Counted from the first letter of the stretch, positions 50,455-62,754 are shown. The stretch is DNA of 64,000 nucleotides from Biomphalaria glabrata (GCF_947242115.1 NC_074723.1:31442043-31506042), one strand, 5' to 3'. Made by a program: numbers and translations. The notes: generated from the sequence alone by a model not told the origin.

Positions 50455-51000
50455 AGATAGTGGTACGGCGATGTCAATAATGGTAGCGGCCTTTTTTTTT
50501 ATCGATGAGCAGCAAATCAGGGCGATTAAAATCTACCGTTTTGTCAGTCAAAATAGGCCTATCACAGTAGGCCTACAGTAGATGATCCGAAGACTCGAGA
50601 ACCTCTTGTGGTGAGTATTTGTAATAAGGAGGAGTATCCTTACGGATCAAATTGTGTGTCAAAGCCAAGTGCTGGTGTATTAGCTTTGCAACTTGGCTAT
50701 GGCGACTTAGGTAGGCAGATTCCATATGGCTGAACATCCTGCCATAATGTGTTCAATTGACTCACCCACATTTCCACATTTTCGGCATTTGTCAACAATA
50801 TTGAGTTTCAGGATATGTTTCTCGTAATTTTTTGTCCTAATTACTCTGTCCTGTATTGCTGTGACAAAGCCTTCAGTTTCAGGGTAGAGATGACCTGCTT
50901 TGAGCCATGTTAAGGAAGCAGCCTTGTCAATGTTGTCCCCATCTAATAAAGCCGGGAATTTTCCGTGGACACCTGGTAATAAATAAAAAAAACTGTGCAC
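50455..51000 (-). mobile_element. LINE 3'-end relic
   Basis: Minus strand 51000-50710 is open and encodes ASLTWLKAGHLYPETEGFVT, AIQDRVIRTKNYEKHILKLN, and a zinc-knuckle-like DKCRKCGNVGESIEHIMAGC, the end of a reverse transcriptase found in many invertebrate non-LTR elements. The downstream part is broken. Confidence 0.7.
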
Positions 51001-51097
51001 ATTTATAGGCTCTCACTAATAGAGACAGGAACAAAAAGTGTATAGATGAGACCGCATTTTCTGTCTTACATGTTTGTGTTACACTGAATAGTAAAAA

Positions 51098-51328
51098 TTA
51101 AAGTTTCCCTCTCAGACCATGCGATGATGTTAAGGTCATCTGTTTCTGTCACCTGACTGTTGACGAGCAGGGTATCATGTGGCCAGCACAACTATCAACC
51201 GCCTTTATCCCCCCCCCCCCAAAAAAAAAAAAAAAACGCAAAGTTTATATTCCCAGTCTTTACCGAGATTCGAACCTAGGACCCCAGGTTCGGAAGCCAA
51301 GAGCTTAACCACTCGGCCACCGCGCCCT
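51098..51328 (-). mobile_element. tRNA-derived SINE, family S1
   Basis: Minus-strand copy with an A/C homopolymer expansion at 51209-51236. Confidence 0.8.
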
Positions 51329-51419
51329 CACACTGAACAACGCAACCTCAATTAGCGACTCAACAGTCTACGTTGATTACACACTTTACACACAGCATAA
51401 TTGTCACTCAATGCCAAGG

Positions 51420-51701
51420 GGAATAATATTAACTGCTAGCAACATGTACAAAAGTCAACAATATAGTTCCAGGTTTCAGCCTTGTCCTCGTTCACAAATA
51501 AAAACTAAAACTCTGAATCAGGTCAACTTGACATAACTGAAGGCTAGATATGGTTTTGCCTCAGCTCTCGTTGTAAACACTGCGACATGTTGCAGTTTGT
51601 CTGCCTTTTTTTATGCAAGAATACTAGAGCGTTTCAGCTTTTTGAGACGGAATAAGTAATACTAGATTCATCTGGTAGTCAGGTTCTATATGAAGGTAAG
51701 T
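51420..51701 (+). promoter_or_regulatory. putative promoter and noncoding exon 0 of copy 5
   Basis: Contains AGGTCAACTTGACATAACTG at 51520-51539, nearly the same as before copy 4, and the donor AAG/GTAAGT with GT at 51696. The spacing is about 176 nt. Sequence outside the motif and donor is only loosely alignable to the other blocks. The leader intron would end at 55870. Confidence 0.4.
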
Positions 51702-51884
51702 TAGTGTTTGTACCTTATTGAATACACTTCTTCTTGAGTATAAATAGGCCGACTCGCGGTTTTGTTAGTGACAATGTTGTATAAGATGTGAGACAGATTT
51801 CACTCCTATCCCAAGTTATTCCCGTAAATATCATGAACTCTAGGTTTTTACTCTTACTTTTAAAAATAAGAAGAAGAAGGAGAA

Positions 51885-52085
51885 GAATTATAGCTTTTAG
51901 ATAGCTCTACCATACGCTACTTTCATGATTATAGCATGCTCAGAGCGCTTTGGTCCAATCTCATTTGAAACAGGTGGGGGGAGGGGTATCTGGGAGAAGT
52001 TTTTTTTCGTGCTGCCTTTAGGCGCCCAATAAACACCGCTCTGCTCGAATCGGGTGTCGAACCTCGAACCCCCTTCAATGAAGTT
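51885..52085 (-). mobile_element. tRNA-derived SINE, family S2
   Basis: Minus-strand copy; GGTCCAATCTCATTTG and GTGCTGCCTTTAGGC. Confidence 0.7.
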
Positions 52086-52157
52086 CAGTAGGGAATAGGC
52101 GCTTTATGCGCCATTATCCCGTTGATTGTTAGAAAGACATTTATACAACAAACAGAC

Positions 52158-52480
52158 CTGGACATGGGGTTCTTCACCCCTGTCCTGTCTGAGGGCTCCC
52201 AGCAGTGACGGCCATAATGACTGGGCATGGGGCTCTTCACCCCTGTCCTGTCTGAGGGCGCCCAGCGGTGACGGTCATAATGACTGGGCATGGGGCTCTT
52301 CACCCCTGTCCTGTCTGAGGGCTCCCAGCGGTGACGGCCATAATGACTGGGCATGGGGCTCTTCACCCCTGTCCTGTCTGAGGGCTCCCAGCGGTGACGG
52401 CCATAATGACTGGGCATGGGGCTCTTCACCCCTGTCCTGTCTGAGGGCTCCCAGCGGTGACGGCCATAATGACTGGACAT
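52158..52480. repeat. 63-bp GC-rich tandem repeat, 5 copies
   Basis: Unit begins CTGGGCATGGGGCTCTTCAC and includes CCTGTCCTGTCTGAGGGC and GCGGTGACGGCCATAATGA. The 63-bp period is a multiple of three and leaves frames open on both strands. GC content far exceeds the surroundings. Confidence 0.93.
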
Positions 52481-53150
52481 GAGGGGGGCCGTACCACGTA
52501 CACAGCGCACCGTTCCTGGACCCCACACACTATAAGTGGCCGAGAACAGCGCTAACTATGTGGAGCTTGTCTCATATTCCTATACTGTAACCGCTACTGT
52601 TCCGTGTAAGCACCCCCCCCTCCAGCTTAACGGCTAACTGATGGAGGCCCCCTGCGTGAACGGTGTGGCGGATTTTTTGGACTGGGTTGCTAGCTTTTGT
52701 TCCATCTCCACCCCGAGTGAGATAAAACAAACAAAAAGCTCACACTGGGTATCCTGCTGGGGCCTGGTTCGCTACTCGTACTTAACCTATCTAGTTCCAC
52801 TACTAGACGTTTCCACGGAATCGCCACGCTGAGGCGACGGATAGCTGGAATCCTCCGAAAGTCCCCTTCATAGGTAGCATGGCAAGCCAAGCCAAGTTCT
52901 CTCGACCACGCTTTCCACAAACGATTTAAAAGAAGAAAGCATTAACTGTTGAAATAAAGGCAAGGAATGGATTTAGAATTAATAAGACTTTTAGCTCAGG
53001 GGTGGACTGGGTGTCAAAATTTGCCCAGACATGGCCATTCGATTCTGCCCACAACTTGATTGTATAAGATATGCGTAAAACTGAAAGCATGTATGCAAAC
53101 GTGGGTTTCTCAACGTATTATATTTCTTCATGTTAATTGACTTTAGGGCT
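52481..53150. other. GC-richer segment, nothing recognised
   Basis: Flanks of the 63-bp array; no second copy, no convincing coding region. Confidence 0.35.
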
Positions 53151-53400
53151 ATCTATGGCCTCCTTCAGTTGCGAAGTGACTATGGATCATTTCATGAAAA
53201 TGAGATGAATGCCTGGGCATTAGCTGATGTATCCAAAGGAACGGCAGTGCCGATACAGTTTTAGGTCAGCGGTGTCGCAGGTCCTGCCAGGATGTAGCAA
53301 AGGGTGCTGCAAACTACCTTAAGGTCGCCAGTTTCTGATTTTTCCTCATGGTTGACTCCCGAAGCCTTTCTCATGACTAAGTATAGCTGCAAGGCAACAT
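53150..53400. repeat. dispersed repeat, partner near 34950
   Basis: GGCCTCCTTCAGTTGCGAAG-GACTATGG matches 34955-34985. Class unknown. Confidence 0.45.
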
Positions 53401-53559
53401 AGTTTGAATTCAGAGTTTTCCTTCTCCGATATTTACAATTTTGTAGATAATAGGACTATAGGAAATCACAATATGTAAAAAAAAATCTACAGTGCAATCG
53501 CAATTTTTATTAATTACTACATTCTTTTGATATACCTACACTAGGAAAGCATAACATTG

Positions 53560-53630
53560 GATGGCTGCCTTTTCGTGGGTTGTGCGCTCTGGAGTGTCGT
53601 CTCGATGGACCCCCGCGGATGTCGTTTAAG
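53560..53630 (+). mobile_element. SINE S3 head fragment
   Basis: GGATGGCTGCCTTTTCGTGG, GTTGTGCGCTCTGGAGTGTC, TCTCGATGGACCC. Confidence 0.55.
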
Positions 53631-54600
53631 ATTCACACGAATATGTTCACACTAGTTTGACTTATGTAGGACTATACAAATGTTGTTTGCTTATTTCTTA
53701 GAGTTTAAAGAGAATTAAAAGTCGCAGACGCACGGTTTACGGGTTTAATCGAATCCATTATTTCGGAATATGTGGTTAGTATTAAAGATCTTTTATAAAA
53801 GGAAAAGCAAGGTCAATCACCTTTACAGGACTTACTGACATTTAATGCGCCCCATTCGGCAGCCCCACCGACTTATTTAGGCACCGGCCCAACGGACATT
53901 TGACCGGTTGCCCATATAGCCAGTCCACCACAGCCTAATCTTTATGAGATACTAGCAGGATATGACCCGCGGGCCTAAGTTTGTGTATCACTGATCTAGC
54001 GCCAAGTTCCTCCATGAGGAACTCAAAGGAGCGATGATGATACCTAAAAAAACATGAATCATTAAAAATAAAATACCGATTGGCCAATGGATATCGAAAA
54101 AGGGAAATGCATTCTACATTATTGAGATATTTTTGTAAATGTGGAGTTCTTACCTTTAGATACTTCCATATTATGTACACCAGAAAGAGCTTCTATTTCT
54201 AGATTTGCCTCAGTGTATAAAAATCTTAATATACATGATGCTCTGTTAAGAAGCGTAATGGGGAGTTTCTATTTGACCTAGTATATATCAACTCTGTCTT
54301 CAGGGGCGGACTGTAGTTTGCTTAAGTTGGCTGCACTGGGGCAGTAAGTAAAATTTCCCTTTCATACAATGAGATCTGAGCCCGGTGATGGTTTGAAGAA
54401 CCTCCCCTTTCCGGCTACGCCCATCTGTTATATTATAGGTGTAAGCCTAATTCTCTACAAAATATATAAAGTTTGATAACGCATCGAAAACTGGATGTAT
54501 GCATTCGTAGGATTACATAATGTATTCTATTTATACATGTATGTAGTCTGAAAACTATAAACAATACAATAGCAGCCTAATGAGTTTGAAGCTTTTTGGT
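53631..54600. other. intergenic mosaic, no gene
   Basis: Contains a hAT H1-like end fragment near 53960-53995 (GACCCGCGGGCC, ATCACTG), family D text at 54030-54170, and GGGGCGGACTGTAG near 54303. Otherwise unrecognised. Confidence 0.4.
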
Positions 54601-54762
54601 ATTACTTATAGATTACAGACGTTTCTTCAAAAAATAAGATTGTTAGGTCTTACGCATTTCATGTGTCAATCTAGTCATGCATGTTGATCTGTGACTTAAA
54701 ATATGCTAAACTATCGGTTTTCCTGGCTGACTCAGGCAACCCATTCCATTAAAAGATAAGAG
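54600..54762 (-). mobile_element. LINE 3'-end relic (26.8-kb family)
   Basis: ATTACAGACGTTTCTTCAAA, then CAGGCAACCCATTCCAT: reversed 3' end and C-terminal coding tail. Confidence 0.65.
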
Positions 54763-55190
54763 AAAGCAGAACGGTTAGAGAGGCACTTACTGTGAAAAGC
54801 TCTTGCTTCCTCCTAGTACATTCTCAAAAACGCGATTTGTATATGAATATACCATGACCCATTATTTAAAATATAAATCTTCTTTCATTAAATATCGGAT
54901 GTGCACAGCGCTATATAAATTATTAATAATTTTCATCATTAATGACTTCATACTAAGCATAAGTTTGCCATTCATTATAATAGTATAAGAATTGATTTAG
55001 ATCTAGATTTATTTTTTTAATTAAATAAAAAAAAATATTGTAAGCCTTAAGTGTAGTATTTTTAGATCTATGTTATTACAAATAAACAAAAAGAAACTTA
55101 CTTCTTCTTTTCAAATCGCAGAAAGTAGAGCTTTATACCCATATTGAGCTGTGAATAAGTTGGGTGGTTTGCAATTTCGCGGCTGTGTGT
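54763..55190. other. AT-rich, nothing recognised
   Basis: Part of the putative leader intron of copy 5. Confidence 0.4.
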
Positions 55191-55194
55191 AATG

Positions 55195-55241
55195 TGTCTC
55201 TCTTTTTTTCTTTTATTTCTCTATCTCTAGTATTCTTTCTT

Positions 55242-55272
<31 letters not shown>

Positions 55273-55448
55273 TTCTTTCCACCTCTCTCTCTTTCTCTCT
55301 CTCTCTCTTTCTCTTTCTCTCTCTCTTTCTCTCTCTCTTTCTCACTCTCTCTTTCTCTCTCTCTTTTTCTCTCTCTCTTTCTAACCCTCTCTTTCTCTCT
55401 CTCTCTCTTTCTCTTTCTTTCTCTCTCTCTTTCTCATTTCTCTCTCTT

Positions 55449-55484
<36 letters not shown>

Positions 55485-55666
55485 TCTTACTCTCTCTCTC
55501 TTTCTAACTATCTCTCTCTTTCTCTGTCTCTTTCTAACTCTCTCTCTTTCTCTCTCTCTAACTCTCTCTCACTTTCTCTGTCTATTTCTAACTCTCTCTC
55601 TCTCTTTCTCTGTCTCTTTCTAACTATCTCTTTCTCTCTCTCTTTCTCTTTCTATCTTTCTCTCTT

Positions 55667-55698
<32 letters not shown>

Positions 55699-55795
55699 TC
55701 TTTCTAAGTCTCTCTCTCTCTTTCTAAGTCTCTCTCTCTCTTTCTCTGTCTCTTTCTAACTCTTTCTCTCCTTCTTTCTCTCTCTTGCTGCCCGA
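55195..55795. repeat. CT-rich polypyrimidine tract
   Basis: About 600 bp of (CT)n/TTTCTCTC ending less than 100 bp before the ATG of copy 5. The reverse-strand Arg/Glu-rich frame is an artefact. Confidence 0.93.
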
Positions 55796-55885
55796 AATAG
55801 TAACAAGGCCCGTAAATCCAATTAAAAGCAATGTTGACATTATGGACGTTTGATGTCTTTCAACTTTCAGTTTCATTTTAAGACT

Positions 55886-58800
55886 ATGGACTTTATCACA
55901 CTGGGTTTGATCTCCTTCACTTCACTACTGGTCTACGCTTACTATCGCTTCTTGAAGAAAACCCTGAACGTGCCCCCGTGTCCAGTCAGACCATGGCCGG
56001 TAGTGGGTCATCTGTTGATATTGAAGGCAGACCAGAGGCCACAGTTCAAACAGTGGCGGGAGCAGTGTGGAGATATTTTTAGGTCAGTGCCAAGAAGATT
56101 TTAAAGGGGAATGTCATAATTTCAACAATTAGTGAATGTTTTAATTTACAAATAATATATCTATTTTTTTAATATGTGTTATTTCGTCTTATTTTAATTT
56201 CAATAGCTACTTAGTTTTTTTCTGATGTAATATTTCTGCGCATTCAAAGCGGCCAGATTTCCCTAGCTTTCTATGTGACATCATAGGAGCTGTAAGATAT
56301 GTGTACAGCAACACGCTGACAATCTGCAAACATTTGACATGTATTATACAAGAAAATATTAGTTAGATAATATAATAAGTTCAATAATACCACAGTTTCT
56401 CGCTACCTAGACATATAACATTTTCTTCTGAGAGTTATATTTTAATCAAATGCTCAATCGCTAAGGAAAAAATGTGTTCTTGTGTATCTGTGTCTGTCTG
56501 TCTGTCTGTTTTTGTGAGAGGTTTTTCTATCCTCTTTATGGTGATAAAGTAAAAAAAAATTCAACATTTGGACCTTGCGATCTATAGGGCAGATGATGTA
56601 AAAGCCATCTGTTTCTGTGGCCCACGAGGGTGTCATATAACCAGCACAACGACTAACCACCTTATGTTAGGCACCCATAACATATGAGTGCACTCAGAGG
56701 CGCCCAAAAGATCCCGAAATTCAAAATCCCAGTCTTCACCGAGATTCGAACCAAGGACCCCGGTTTGGAAGCCAAACGCTTTACCTTTGAGCCGCCTCGC
56801 CTCCTCTTTCTGATGATACTACATCAAACATCTTTACCTAGAGAATATCGTTTGTGTGCTTCAAATCATTATAAGCTTTCTCTACATTGTCTTTTCAAGA
56901 AACTAGTTTGTTGTCAATGATCATACTAGCAGAGTTAAAGATAAGAGTGAGTAAGTGAGTTAGTTTTTATGTATGTGAGCTGGAACCAAACGTTAGAAAC
57001 ACTGTAAAATAAAAAAAAACAGAAAAACGTTACACAAATTTTCAATGTTTTTTTTTTTTTTTTTCCGGACAAAAATATACATTAAATATTCTCATTGAGT
57101 TATCTCCCTTTTATTTCAGTATTTACCTGGGGTCTAAACTTCTGGTGGTCATCAATGACTTTGAACTAATTAAAGAGACGTTTGTGAAAAGAGCAGACGA
57201 CTTTTCAGACAGGCCAATCATATTTATTGATGAGGTGAGTTTTCAGTTTGATTTCCAAACCTCGGGACTGGCAGTTTTTCCCTGACGAGATGTCACCGCA
57301 CCGAGTGAAACATCACAATGATTGTAAGCCTCCTCACACATAGGATCCTTACTGAAACTTTAAGCTCTTGTAACATGGTCAATGTATATGATGAGACCCC
57401 GAGTGCACCAATTTTATTTTTCTCAAGACCTATCGTACCTTTAAAAGTGGTCAGGTTCTGTCGTAGCATCCTGGATTCCAATAGGATCTGTTCCACTTTT
57501 TCCGTTCCCTCGTGGCAGTTTTAATATCTGGCATTAACATTTTTACTGATCCTAGCGTTGTAAGCTCCCGTTGAACAGTGCCCTGTATCAAGTCGTGACA
57601 TGATTTCTTAATCCTTTCTGCCCAGCCGCAACCACTCGTCTCATCTTTGTGGGCGTTCAAAGGACTTTCAGAGTTTCCGTCCCATACTACTCTTGAATCT
57701 TAGCACCACTTGGACTTGTTCCACTCACAGTTCCTTGTTCCCATGGTCGGTATAAAAGCCAAACGGTCGTTTCCTATGCCTCACTCCTGATTTCTAATTG
57801 TCGTCCGACTTGAGTCTAAAACTATTAAAACTCTGAACAGATGTAACTTTGCTATATTCGTATTACTGAAAGCTTGTATCCCAAGGAAATCGTGACAATT
57901 AGCAGTTTCCTATACTTTACAACGAGCCATTTTTGATGTGTATATGTATTTAAATAAAGTTTTCCTTAAAAACGGCTCTTCGTACCACCCAGACTTGTTT
58001 CATTCTTAATACCTTGTTCAGTAAAAAGAATGTAAAATATTTACATCTGCTTGGATCTTTACCAGACGGAAACTTGTTTAGGTCATAATAGAATATGCAT
58101 TCTGTGTTTGGGACCCCTGAATTCAAGAAAACATTGAGAAACTTGAATAGATTCAAAATAGAGCATTGAGATTCATAACCAACGAATATTCACATTTGAC
58201 TAGAGTAACAGACAGGCAGATGGAGAAGAGAGTTTCCTTAGGCCTAGAGTCATAGGCTTAACGCTTAGTTCATTTCAAAGAACTGCAGTGTTTCATCTGA
58301 GCCCAGCCGTCTGAGAAGTTGCACTGCAAAAACTTTCTTCCAAAACCAAAATGGACCAAATAGTTTCTCGCAAAAGCTGCTATTTAAAATGATTCAAACT
58401 GATCAACGTTTTTTTCTAGACTGGATCAGGCAACCCATTCCATGCTCTAATAGTCATGTACAATGACATCTAGAACTTATAGAAGTTATAGAACATGAAA
58501 GCAACTGATTGATTGTCGTTTCCTAATGCACATTTTCGTCATAAATTTTTTTTTTCAAAAGTCAGTGCATGTCATGCTTCCCAAACAAATCATACAATTT
58601 TTTTTGGCCTTTTTGTTTGTTTGTTTTTTCCCCTTAAGAACTTGTTAAATTAGCTTCATTTACAAATTTCGTGTTATCGCCACATTGATCAAACAAAATC
58701 ACTAATAGTTTGAAATATTTTTTATCAACAGGACATGGGTGATCAAGGCAGAGGTCTTGCTTTTTCTTCAGGCCAACTCTGGAAAGAACAGAGAAGTGTT

Positions 58801-59886
58801 GCGCTATCTATACTTCGCAAATTTGGCTTCGGCAAAAATATTTTGGCTGAGAGAATTCAAGATGAGGTATCACACTATCTGGACCAATTAAAAGACTATG
58901 ATGGCAAGCCGGTAGACATTAAAAGAATAACCACAGAAAGTACGGCTAATATAATCTGCTCCATTGTCATTGGGAACAGGTTTGACTACAATGATCCAAC
59001 GTTTAGAAAACTACTAACGGAAATCGAAATCCTGTTTTCTTCTAACAAGCAAGCGGCTGTTATAACATTTTTCCCTTTTCTGAAATACTTACCGGGACAC
59101 CAAAAATTAGTTCAAAATGTGAAATCAATTTTGAACATTGAACAAGATTTCATTGTCAAAAGTAAAGACAAAGATCCTGAAGATAATTTTATCGCTTCCT
59201 ATGTCGCTGAAAGAGATTCCAGAATTGCAAGTGGAGAGACTACGACAATGAATGAGATGAATTTATTGAAATCAGTTTTTGATCTTATTAATGGTGGAAC
59301 TGAAACAACGACTACTACAATTTGTTGGTTTGTGCTTTATATGTTGAACTATCCGCAAGTTCAGAAAAAAATATATGATGAAATCAACACTCATATTGGA
59401 AGTGGTCGAGTCCCGTCCATTCAAGACAGACCTAAGTTGGTTTATCTCAACGCTGCGATTAAAGAGACACAAAGATTGGCAAGCATTGTACCGCAGTCTG
59501 TTATAAGAATATGTTCAAAAACTCAAACTATTAGAAACTATACGATTCCCGAAGGTTCTTTGATTGTTCCGAATTTAGACTCTGTATTATTGGACAAAAA
59601 CATCTGGGGATCAGATGCTGACGTCTTTAACCCAGACAGATTCATTGACGCAAAAGGACAGTTAAAGAAACCCGAAGAATTCATTCCCTTTGGAGTTGGA
59701 CGTCGTGTTTGTCTTGGAGAATCAATGGCTAAAACTGAGCTGTTTCTGTATCTAAGTTCTTTGATTCAAAGATTTCACCTGCTTCCAGTTCATCCAGATC
59801 AACCTCCACCAATGGATTATATTTATGGACTTACAATGATTCCCAAACCTTACCAACTAAAACTCATTGAAAGAAATCACAATTAG
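55886..59886 (+). CDS. CYP2-like cytochrome P450, copy 5
   Basis: Intact copy with exons 55886-56082, 57120-57234 and 58732-59886; 488 aa. It has the anchor, PPCPVRPWP hinge, WKEQR, KETQR, NPDRF and FGVGRRVCLG with heme Cys431. The I-helix reads GGTETTTTT, so the alanine usual before the conserved glycine is Gly; the acidic residue and threonine needed for oxygen activation are present. The start of intron 1 (GTCAGTGCCAAGAAGATTTT) is identical to that of pseudogene copy 1, marking them as a pair there, while the 3' flank pairs with copy 3. A long CT tract ends about 100 bp upstream of the ATG, and the acceptor-like TTTCAG ends 15 nt before it (9 nt in the others). The best alternative label is another CYP2-clan subfamily; the name cannot be fixed by eye. 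Confidence 0.93.
56556..56804 (-). mobile_element. tRNA-derived SINE, family S1
   Basis: Minus-strand copy in intron 1 of copy 5 (GACCTTGCGATCTATAGGGC at its 3' end). Confidence 0.8.
57235..58064. other. intron 2 of copy 5, unrecognised part
   Basis: No exon-like block and no repeat with a second copy seen. Confidence 0.4.
58065..58215 (+). mobile_element. LINE ORF fragment (26.8-kb family)
   Basis: GTCATAATAGAATATGCATT through ACATTTGACTAGAGTAACA matches 28300-28430 of the intact LINE, with point changes. A reversed scrap (GGCAACCCATTCCATGCTCT) is at 58430. Confidence 0.8.
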
Positions 59887-60599
59887 TCTTGCATTACAAA
59901 TGATAATTTGTTAAAATTTTAAAAGATTCAAAACGCAACAATACGCATAGTTTTTTAGCGGCCCCCTTAAGGGGAAAAAGCCGCTATTAGGTTTGTGCAT
60001 AATGTCCGTCTGTCCGTCTGTCTGTCTCTCCGTCTGTCCGTCTGTCACACTCAGATCTGAAAAACTAGAAGAGATATGAAAAATATTATTTCACCATTAA
60101 ATGCGGCTTGAAAAGTTTAGATGCAACGGCTACTTTTGGTTTTCTAAAAGCAAACCGTTTAATTTATAAAATTAATTATGCAAGCGATTTTTTTTCATAA
60201 AAATACACCAATTCTAAAACAATTACGTAAATGTAAGGGAGGCAATGTTACAATATGCTAACAAAGATGGGCAATTTTTGTAAATTTTCAGTATCACTAA
60301 ATCAAATATGTTTATAAAATGTACAAGAAATGTTTACAACAAATATAAATAATAGTTAAAGGTGTTTTTTCTGGTCAACTAGCTGCTAAAATTAATAGAA
60401 AACATTTATGTTTGTTTATAAAGGCTAATAATGCACTTTGTATGTTAATATCACGCACATTTTTTTTAATGGACTTTTTATGCAGCGACTTTCGTGCAGT
60501 AGCGTAACGTCGCAACATGCTATGGTGCTAAACCAATTCCTTAAATTTTTTTAAAAAAATCAGATTTTATTTATTTTTTATTTAGTGCCCCTCATCCGA

Positions 60600-61790
60600 A
60601 TAAAAGAAGCTTATTTTGTGCGTTTTGTCTGTTGGTCGGTCTGTCCGTCACGATTAGATTAACAAATAAAACTAAAGGAAGGCTATTGTAAATCTGATTT
60701 AACCTTTAATTTTTCATTCAGAAATATTGCAATAGTTTTAAGTATCTATAATAGATTGTTCCAAATGTTTTGTGAAAAACAAATCAATGCCAGCGAATAT
60801 TTTTTTGCTCTTCTAAATTATATTAAATTTTATTTCCATGCTTAAACGTTGCAATAAACACATTATATTTTATACATTGTTCCGGTTTTTAATGTAAATA
60901 GTATATAAATGCTAAATAAAAATATCTATACCTATTTATATTTCAATAACTATAAAGTTGTTCCGGATATTGTTTTATAAAAATAAATTATGTCAAATCA
61001 TTGTTTGAAATCGCATAATTGACTAATATTACACTTATATTCTTTGACACTATGTCACTGTAGTTTATTTATCCATATCAACTGTTCCGAATTTTTAACT
61101 TAAAACAAATTTATGTCTAATGACTTTATTTTTTTCAAAAATATCGACAATAGGTTGTTCAGGATTGTAAAATAAAAAAGTAATTTACTAGAAACGATTA
61201 TTGAAAATCACTTATTAATTTATTTTACAGTTAATTTTCTTGCCGAAACATAATAAAAGTTGTTTAATCGGTAAAGAATGTTCCGGATTTTGTTTCGAAA
61301 TGTTTGAAATCCCTCTTCTAATAAATAAAGAAATAAATTTCTCTTTTACGAAAATTAGTTGTTCCGGATTTTTTATGAAAAATATTTTAATTCTATTTAT
61401 ATAAAATCGCACTTCTCTCTTACACTACATTTAACTTTCTAGCTAAAACGTTAGAAAATCTTATTTTATCGTTAATATTATGTTCCGGTTTTTAAGGAAA
61501 ACAACTTCCTAACACCAAAGTATGGTTTGAAAATCTCTCTATAAGGCTATAGTACATCTAATTTTCATAACAGACCATCCCACAAATTTAATTAACGGTA
61601 TCTCACAATAAATACATAAACATCTGGAACAATCTATTATAGAAACTTAAAACTAATGCAATGTTTCGGAAGGGAAATTACATTTTAATCAGATTTTCAA
61701 TAACTTTTAGTCTTTTTTTTTCTCGCTATTAACATGACGGACAGAGAGGCTGACAGACAAAACAAAAAAAGCGTCTTTAATCCCTTTATA
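60600..61790. mobile_element. inverted-repeat element with internal 200-bp tandem units
   Basis: About 165 bp at the left (TTTTGTCTGTTGGTCGGTCT through TATAATAGATTGTTCC, 60620-60762) recurs inverted at 61630-61785. Between them, TGTTCCGG-like words occur at 60757, 60878, 60959, 61083, 61156, 61279, 61360 and 61481, with alternating spacings of about 121 and 79 bp, that is four degenerate units of about 200 bp. No coding potential. Probably a non-autonomous, foldback-like DNA transposon; family unknown. Confidence 0.65.
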
Positions 61791-61807
61791 TCTATGTTAT
61801 ATACATA

Positions 61808-62170
61808 TTTAGTCTAACTAGCCATCAAATGAAATGCTAAAAGAACTCACACGGTGCATCAATGTCTATGAACACTCGACAAGCTGCTAGTATAGAAGAC
61901 ATTTTTTAGTCTAACTAGGACGTGTGACGTATTGGATTTTTTCCTCTGACGTCATATGGAGTTAATTCTTTAAATGAAATGCTAAAAGAAATCACTCTGT
62001 GCACCAATGTCTATGAACCCTCAACAAGCTGCTCGTATAGATGACATTTTTTAGTCTAACTAGGCCGTGTGACGTATTGGATTTTTTCCTCTGACGTCAT
62101 ATGGAATAAATTCTTTAAATGAAATGCTAAAACAACTCGGTATAGTAATGTTTATTAAACCTCGTAATGT
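61808..62170. repeat. 144-bp tandem repeat, about 2.4 copies
   Basis: TTTAGTCTAACTAGG and AAATGAAATGCTAAAA recur every 144 bp. Each full unit contains CTCTGACGTCATATGGA with the CRE palindrome TGACGTCA. Confidence 0.88.
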
Positions 62171-62380
62171 GACTCGCATTTTAAAAATACAATAGCTAGA
62201 TTTAGATCTAATCTAGATTTTTTATACTAGATCTGGATTTTTTTGAAACACTAGAACTAGATTTTTTACACTAGATCTAGATTATTTTTTTTTACACTAG
62301 AGATTTTTCAAAACTAGATTTAGATTTAAGTTCTAATTAAAATCATTGTAGAATCTAGATCTATAATTTCTTGGTCTAGT
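62170..62380. repeat. CTAGATCTAGATTTTT low-complexity tract
   Basis: Repeated CTAGATCTAGATTTTTT words, like 5690-6010. Confidence 0.75.
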
Positions 62381-62394
62381 TTAGAATGTTTGTT

Positions 62395-62542
62395 GTTTTA
62401 CATGTTTCGGATGTTCCTTCAGAGTTGTAGTCCAAACCTCCCTCAGGACGACGGGGGATGGGAGCGAGTAGGGTTTGAACCTGGGACCATCGATGAATCC
62501 AAACGGCAGTCCAGGCGCAAACCGCACTACCCGACAGCCATG
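62395..62542 (-). mobile_element. SINE, family S3
   Basis: Same family as 44305-44466 (ACATGTTTCGGATGTTCCTT at its 3' end). Confidence 0.7.
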
Positions 62543-62754
62543 ATTTAGACTAAAAAAAATTTTTACAACGTCAAATGAATCTTTGAAACATTATTACTTT
62601 TAACAATCAAAACAAAATCACGTCTTGGATATTCCTTTCGATTATGCGGATCCGACAGGGATCCGTCTCCCACGGGGGCCGCCTCTGAGTTTGTGTGTCA
62701 ACACAAACTCTCTTTGTAATCTTGTTTGTTTTAATTTGTATTTTGTCAAATTTT

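Larger units (their letters stand above)
59957..62715. repeat. composite repeat family R, copy 3
   Basis: Left end AGCGGCCCCCTTAAGGGG folds with AAAAAGCCGCT. Right end GGGGGCCGCCTCTGAG is followed by a hairpin GAGTTTGTG/CACAAACTC (62687-62710). The interior hosts the TIR element at 60600-61790, a 144-bp tandem repeat and an S3 SINE. Starts 71 bp past the copy 5 stop, like the family R copy after copy 3. Confidence 0.55.

Noticed and set aside
52085-52528. Open frames over the 63-bp array as a repeat protein
   Set aside because: Open on both strands because the unit lacks stops and its length is a multiple of three; flanks show no coding signal.
57318-57660. Short frames in intron 2 of copy 5 as a nested gene
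   Set aside because: Under 70 codons, no recognisable motifs, no second copy and no splice support.
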